DNA of 7,064 nt. It comes from Acetobacteraceae bacterium (GTDB lineage Bacteria; Pseudomonadota; Alphaproteobacteria; Acetobacterales; Acetobacteraceae). A model generated the notes under the pieces. It was not told the DNA's origin. It ran no database searches and saw only the letters and a list, made by a program, of their open reading frames with translations. Positions within the stretch are counted from its first letter, which is position 1. Each line of letters starts with the position of its first letter. The stretch spans positions 1 to 7,064 of the forward strand of contig DAHWBL010000023.1 in the NCBI GenBank assembly GCA_027323595.1, in the 5' to 3' direction. The translations under genes and the position numbers were made by a program. Shown in pieces: positions 4,968-7,064 of this stretch.

Positions 4968-6293
4968 ATGTCCGCTCATGGTCCGGCGCACGCCGTCATT
5001 CTCGCCGCGGGTCTGGGTACGCGGATGCGATCGGCGCTGCCCAAATGCCTGCACCCGATCGGCGGGCGGCCGATGCTGCTGCATCTGATCGACACCGCCG
5101 CTCGGGTCTTCGACGCCATCACCGTGGTGATCGGCCCGGACATGGCCGCGGTTGCCGCGGTGGCGGCACCGCACGCGGTGGTGGTGCAGACCGAGCGGCT
5201 CGGCACCGGTCATGCCGCGTTGCAGGCCGCGGCCGGCTTCGGCCAGGCCGATGTGGCCGTTCTTTATGCCGACAACCCGTTGATCACCGAGGCGAGCCTG
5301 CGCGCGCTGCTGGATCGGCGCCGGCGCGGTGACGTGGCGTTGGCGCTGCTGGCCATGCGCCCGCCCGAGCCTGGGCAATATGGCCGCGTGATCGAACAGG
5401 ACGGCCATGTCGCGCGCATCGTCGAGGCCGCCGATGCCGACGCGGCGGAGCGCGCGGTCGGGCTGTGCAATGCCGGGGTCATGTGCGCACGGGGCACGGA
5501 TTTCGTGCGCTGGCTGCGCGCGGTGCGCAACGACAACGCCAAGGGCGAATATTATCTCACCGACGTCGTGGCACTGGCCAACGCCGAAGGGGCGCGTGTG
5601 GCCGCCGTGGAGGCCCCGTTCGCGGAGCTGCGCGGCATCAATTCGCGCGCCGAGCTGGCCGAGGCGGAGGCCACTCTGCAGCAGCGTCTGCGCGCCGCCG
5701 CGATGGCCGGCGGCGTCACCATGGTGGCACCCGAAACCGTTTTTCTCTGCGTCGATACCCATTTCGAGGCGGATGTGGTGATCGGGCCGAACGTGGTGTT
5801 CGGGCCAGGCGTTTCGGTTGCCGGCGGCGCCGAGATCCGGGCGTTCTCGCATCTGGAAGGCTGCGCGGTGGGCGCGGACGCCATCATCGGCCCGTTCGCG
5901 CGGCTGCGGCCAGGCACGCTGATCGATGCGGGCGCGCATGTCGGCAATTTCGTCGAGCTGAAGGCCACCCATCTGGGCGCGGGGGCAAAGGCCAACCACC
6001 TCGCCTATCTCGGCGATGCGCAGATCGGCGCGCGCAGCAACATCGGTGCGGGCACCATCACCTGCAATTATGACGGCGTGGCCAAACATCGCACGGTCAT
6101 CGGCGCGGGCAGCTTCATCGGCTCGGACGCGGTGCTGGTCGCCCCGGTCAGCGTCGGCGACGGCGCCTTTGTCGCGGCCGGCAGCGTGATCACCGAGGAT
6201 GTGGCGGCGGACGCGCTGGCGTTCGGGCGCGCGCGCCAGCACGCGTTGCCGGGGCGGGCGAAGCAGATGCGCGCGGCGAAGGAAAAAACCTAG
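4968..6293 (+). CDS. glmU: Bifunctional UDP-GlcNAc pyrophosphorylase / glucosamine-1-phosphate acetyltransferase
   Basis: GlmU acetylates glucosamine-1-phosphate with acetyl-CoA and then joins the product to UTP, giving UDP-GlcNAc for peptidoglycan and lipopolysaccharide. It is a soluble cytoplasmic enzyme. The 441 residues are slightly shorter than the E. coli protein (456). The N-terminal uridylyltransferase domain (about 6-228) shows AVILAAGLGTRM (9-20) and PKCLHPIGGRPM (25-36). It also has QTERLGTGHA (74-83), ADNPLI (101-106, Asp102 as metal ligand), NAKGEYYLTDVV (190-201) and GINSR (223-227). The C-terminal left-handed beta-helix has hexapeptide repeats from about 250, RPGT (314-317), VGNFVELK (325-332), His344 (NHLAYLGD) as probable catalytic base, and NIGAGTITCNYDG (358-370). 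ATG 4968 is chosen because GlmU proteins start a few residues before the AAG motif. A longer in-frame extension upstream would run over the divergent region. glmS follows after one base, so they form an operon. Confidence 0.97.
   Translation: MSAHGPAHAVILAAGLGTRMRSALPKCLHPIGGRPMLLHLIDTAARVFDAITVVIGPDMAAVAAVAAPHAVVVQTERLGTGHAALQAAAGFGQADVAVLYADNPLITEASLRALLDRRRRGDVALALLAMRPPEPGQYGRVIEQDGHVARIVEAADADAAERAVGLCNAGVMCARGTDFVRWLRAVRNDNAKGEYYLTDVVALANAEGARVAAVEAPFAELRGINSRAELAEAEATLQQRLRAAAMAGGVTMVAPETVFLCVDTHFEADVVIGPNVVFGPGVSVAGGAEIRAFSHLEGCAVGADAIIGPFARLRPGTLIDAGAHVGNFVELKATHLGAGAKANHLAYLGDAQIGARSNIGAGTITCNYDGVAKHRTVIGAGSFIGSDAVLVAPVSVGDGAFVAAGSVITEDVAADALAFGRARQHALPGRAKQMRAAKEKT
6278..6283 (+). 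promoter_or_regulatory. Shine-Dalgarno of glmS inside the end of glmU
   Basis: GAAGGA at 6278-6283 lies within the last codons of glmU, 11 bases before the glmS ATG at 6295. With only one base between the glmU TAG (6291-6293) and that ATG, translation of the two genes is probably coupled. Confidence 0.55.
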
Positions 6294-6294
6294 A

Positions 6295-7064
6295 ATGTGT
6301 GGCATCGTCGGGGTGATCGGGACGCAGCCGGCGGCACCGGTGCTGCTGGATGCGCTCGCCCGGCTCGAATATCGCGGCTATGACAGCGCAGGGGTAGCCA
6401 CCATCGTCGATGGCGCGATCGCGCGCTGCCGCGCCGAGGGCAAACTGGTCAATCTTCGCGCCGCCATCGCGCGCACGCCGCTGCCCGGCAGTGTGGGCAT
6501 CGGCCACACGCGCTGGGCGACGCATGGCCGGCCGACGGAGACCAACGCGCATCCGCACGGCACCGAACGGGTCGTGCTGGTGCATAACGGCATCATCGAG
6601 AACCACGCCGAGCTGCGCGCCGAGCTGGAGCGCGCCGGCCAGGTGTTCACCACCGAGACCGACACCGAAACCGTCGCGCAATTGCTCGATCTGCTGCTGC
6701 GTCAAGGCATGTTGCCGATCGAGGCGGCCCGTGCGGCGTTCGCGCGGCTGGAAGGCGCCTATGCGCTGGCGATCCTGTTCGCCGATGATCCCGAGATGAT
6801 CATCGGCGCGCAGCAGGGCGCGCCGCTCGCCGTGGGCTTCGGCGATGACGAGATGTTTCTCGGCTCGGACGCGCTCGCGCTCGCGCCGCTGACCCGCCGC
6901 ATCGCCTATCTGCGAGATGGCGACCGCGCGATCATCCGTCGCGGCGGCGCGGAGTTCGTCGATGAGCACTGGCAGCCGGTCGATCGCGAAATCCGCCAGA
7001 CCGCCTTCAGTGGCGCCTCGATCGGCAAGGACGGTTATCGGCACTACATGGAAAAGGAGCTGCA
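6295..7064 (+). CDS. glmS: Glutamine-fructose-6-phosphate aminotransferase (isomerizing), N-terminal part
   Basis: GlmS converts fructose-6-phosphate and glutamine to glucosamine-6-phosphate and glutamate, the first committed step toward UDP-GlcNAc. Only 256 residues fall in the window. The full enzyme is about 600 residues with two SIS sugar-isomerase domains downstream of the edge. The class II glutaminase domain is intact. Cys2 directly follows the initiator Met (MCGIVGVIG) and becomes the N-terminal nucleophile. LEYRGYDSAG (24-33), HTRWATHGRPTETNAHPH (71-88), HNGIIENH (97-104) and TETDTE (120-125, with Asp123) supply the glutamine-binding and oxyanion residues. GSDALAL (190-196) is the typical late motif of the domain. 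YRHYMEKEL (248-256) is the conserved linker into the isomerase domains. It lies one base after glmU. No ribozyme-type glmS leader is possible in such a short gap, so control probably acts on the operon as a whole. Confidence 0.97.
   Translation, partial: MCGIVGVIGTQPAAPVLLDALARLEYRGYDSAGVATIVDGAIARCRAEGKLVNLRAAIARTPLPGSVGIGHTRWATHGRPTETNAHPHGTERVVLVHNGIIENHAELRAELERAGQVFTTETDTETVAQLLDLLLRQGMLPIEAARAAFARLEGAYALAILFADDPEMIIGAQQGAPLAVGFGDDEMFLGSDALALAPLTRRIAYLRDGDRAIIRRGGAEFVDEHWQPVDREIRQTAFSGASIGKDGYRHYMEKEL

Noticed and set aside
4863..6305. A 480-codon minus-strand open frame opposite glmU
   Set aside because: glmU has full family motifs along its whole length. The antisense product is Arg/His-rich and featureless, typical of a high-GC shadow.

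Overview
The window is very GC-rich (about 70% by eye) and densely coded, with NCG/NGC-biased codons and a GTG start on at least two genes. The family content is a glmU-glmS pair, a DoxX-family membrane protein, an ELM1/DUF1022-family protein and a secreted SGNH-type protein. This points to an alphaproteobacterium, most likely of the Rhodospirillales/Acetobacteraceae type. The lineage is an inference from codon use and protein style. No rRNA or other decisive marker is present. I see no mobile element, CRISPR array or integration scar. The longest stretch without a gene is 157 bp.

Left part, minus strand (1-1298): a two-gene unit. An exported SGNH/GDSL-hydrolase-like protein (540-1298) comes first. 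Twelve bases after it starts a membrane-anchored protein with a short coiled coil and a long Pro/Ala-rich tail (1-527, running off the window edge). A 133-bp divergent intergenic region (1299-1431) carries two inverted repeats.

Middle part, plus strand (1432-4244): a tight two-gene unit. It encodes an ELM1-family protein (1432-2358) and a 623-residue protein of unknown function (2373-4244). The second gene's Shine-Dalgarno sequence overlaps the first gene's stop codon. The large protein appears to hold three diverged copies of a beta-rich module that ends in a conserved Tyr...Ser...His pattern. It is the least explained and most interesting object in the window. Convergent to it is a tRNA-Val(CAC) gene (4274-4348, minus strand).

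Right part: a DoxX-family membrane protein on the minus strand (4406-4810) diverges across 157 bp from the plus-strand glmU-glmS operon (4968 to the window end). GlmS makes glucosamine-6-phosphate from fructose-6-phosphate and glutamine. After conversion to glucosamine-1-phosphate by GlmM (not in the window), GlmU acetylates and uridylylates it to UDP-GlcNAc, the precursor of peptidoglycan and lipopolysaccharide. GlmU is complete. GlmS is cut at the window edge after its glutaminase domain.

Most of the window is ordinary core or lineage-specific genome. I found no clear evidence of a defence, mobile or otherwise exotic system. The points that merit a second look are the repeat-built unknown protein, the SGNH protein with altered catalytic blocks, and a few palindromic candidate regulatory sites.
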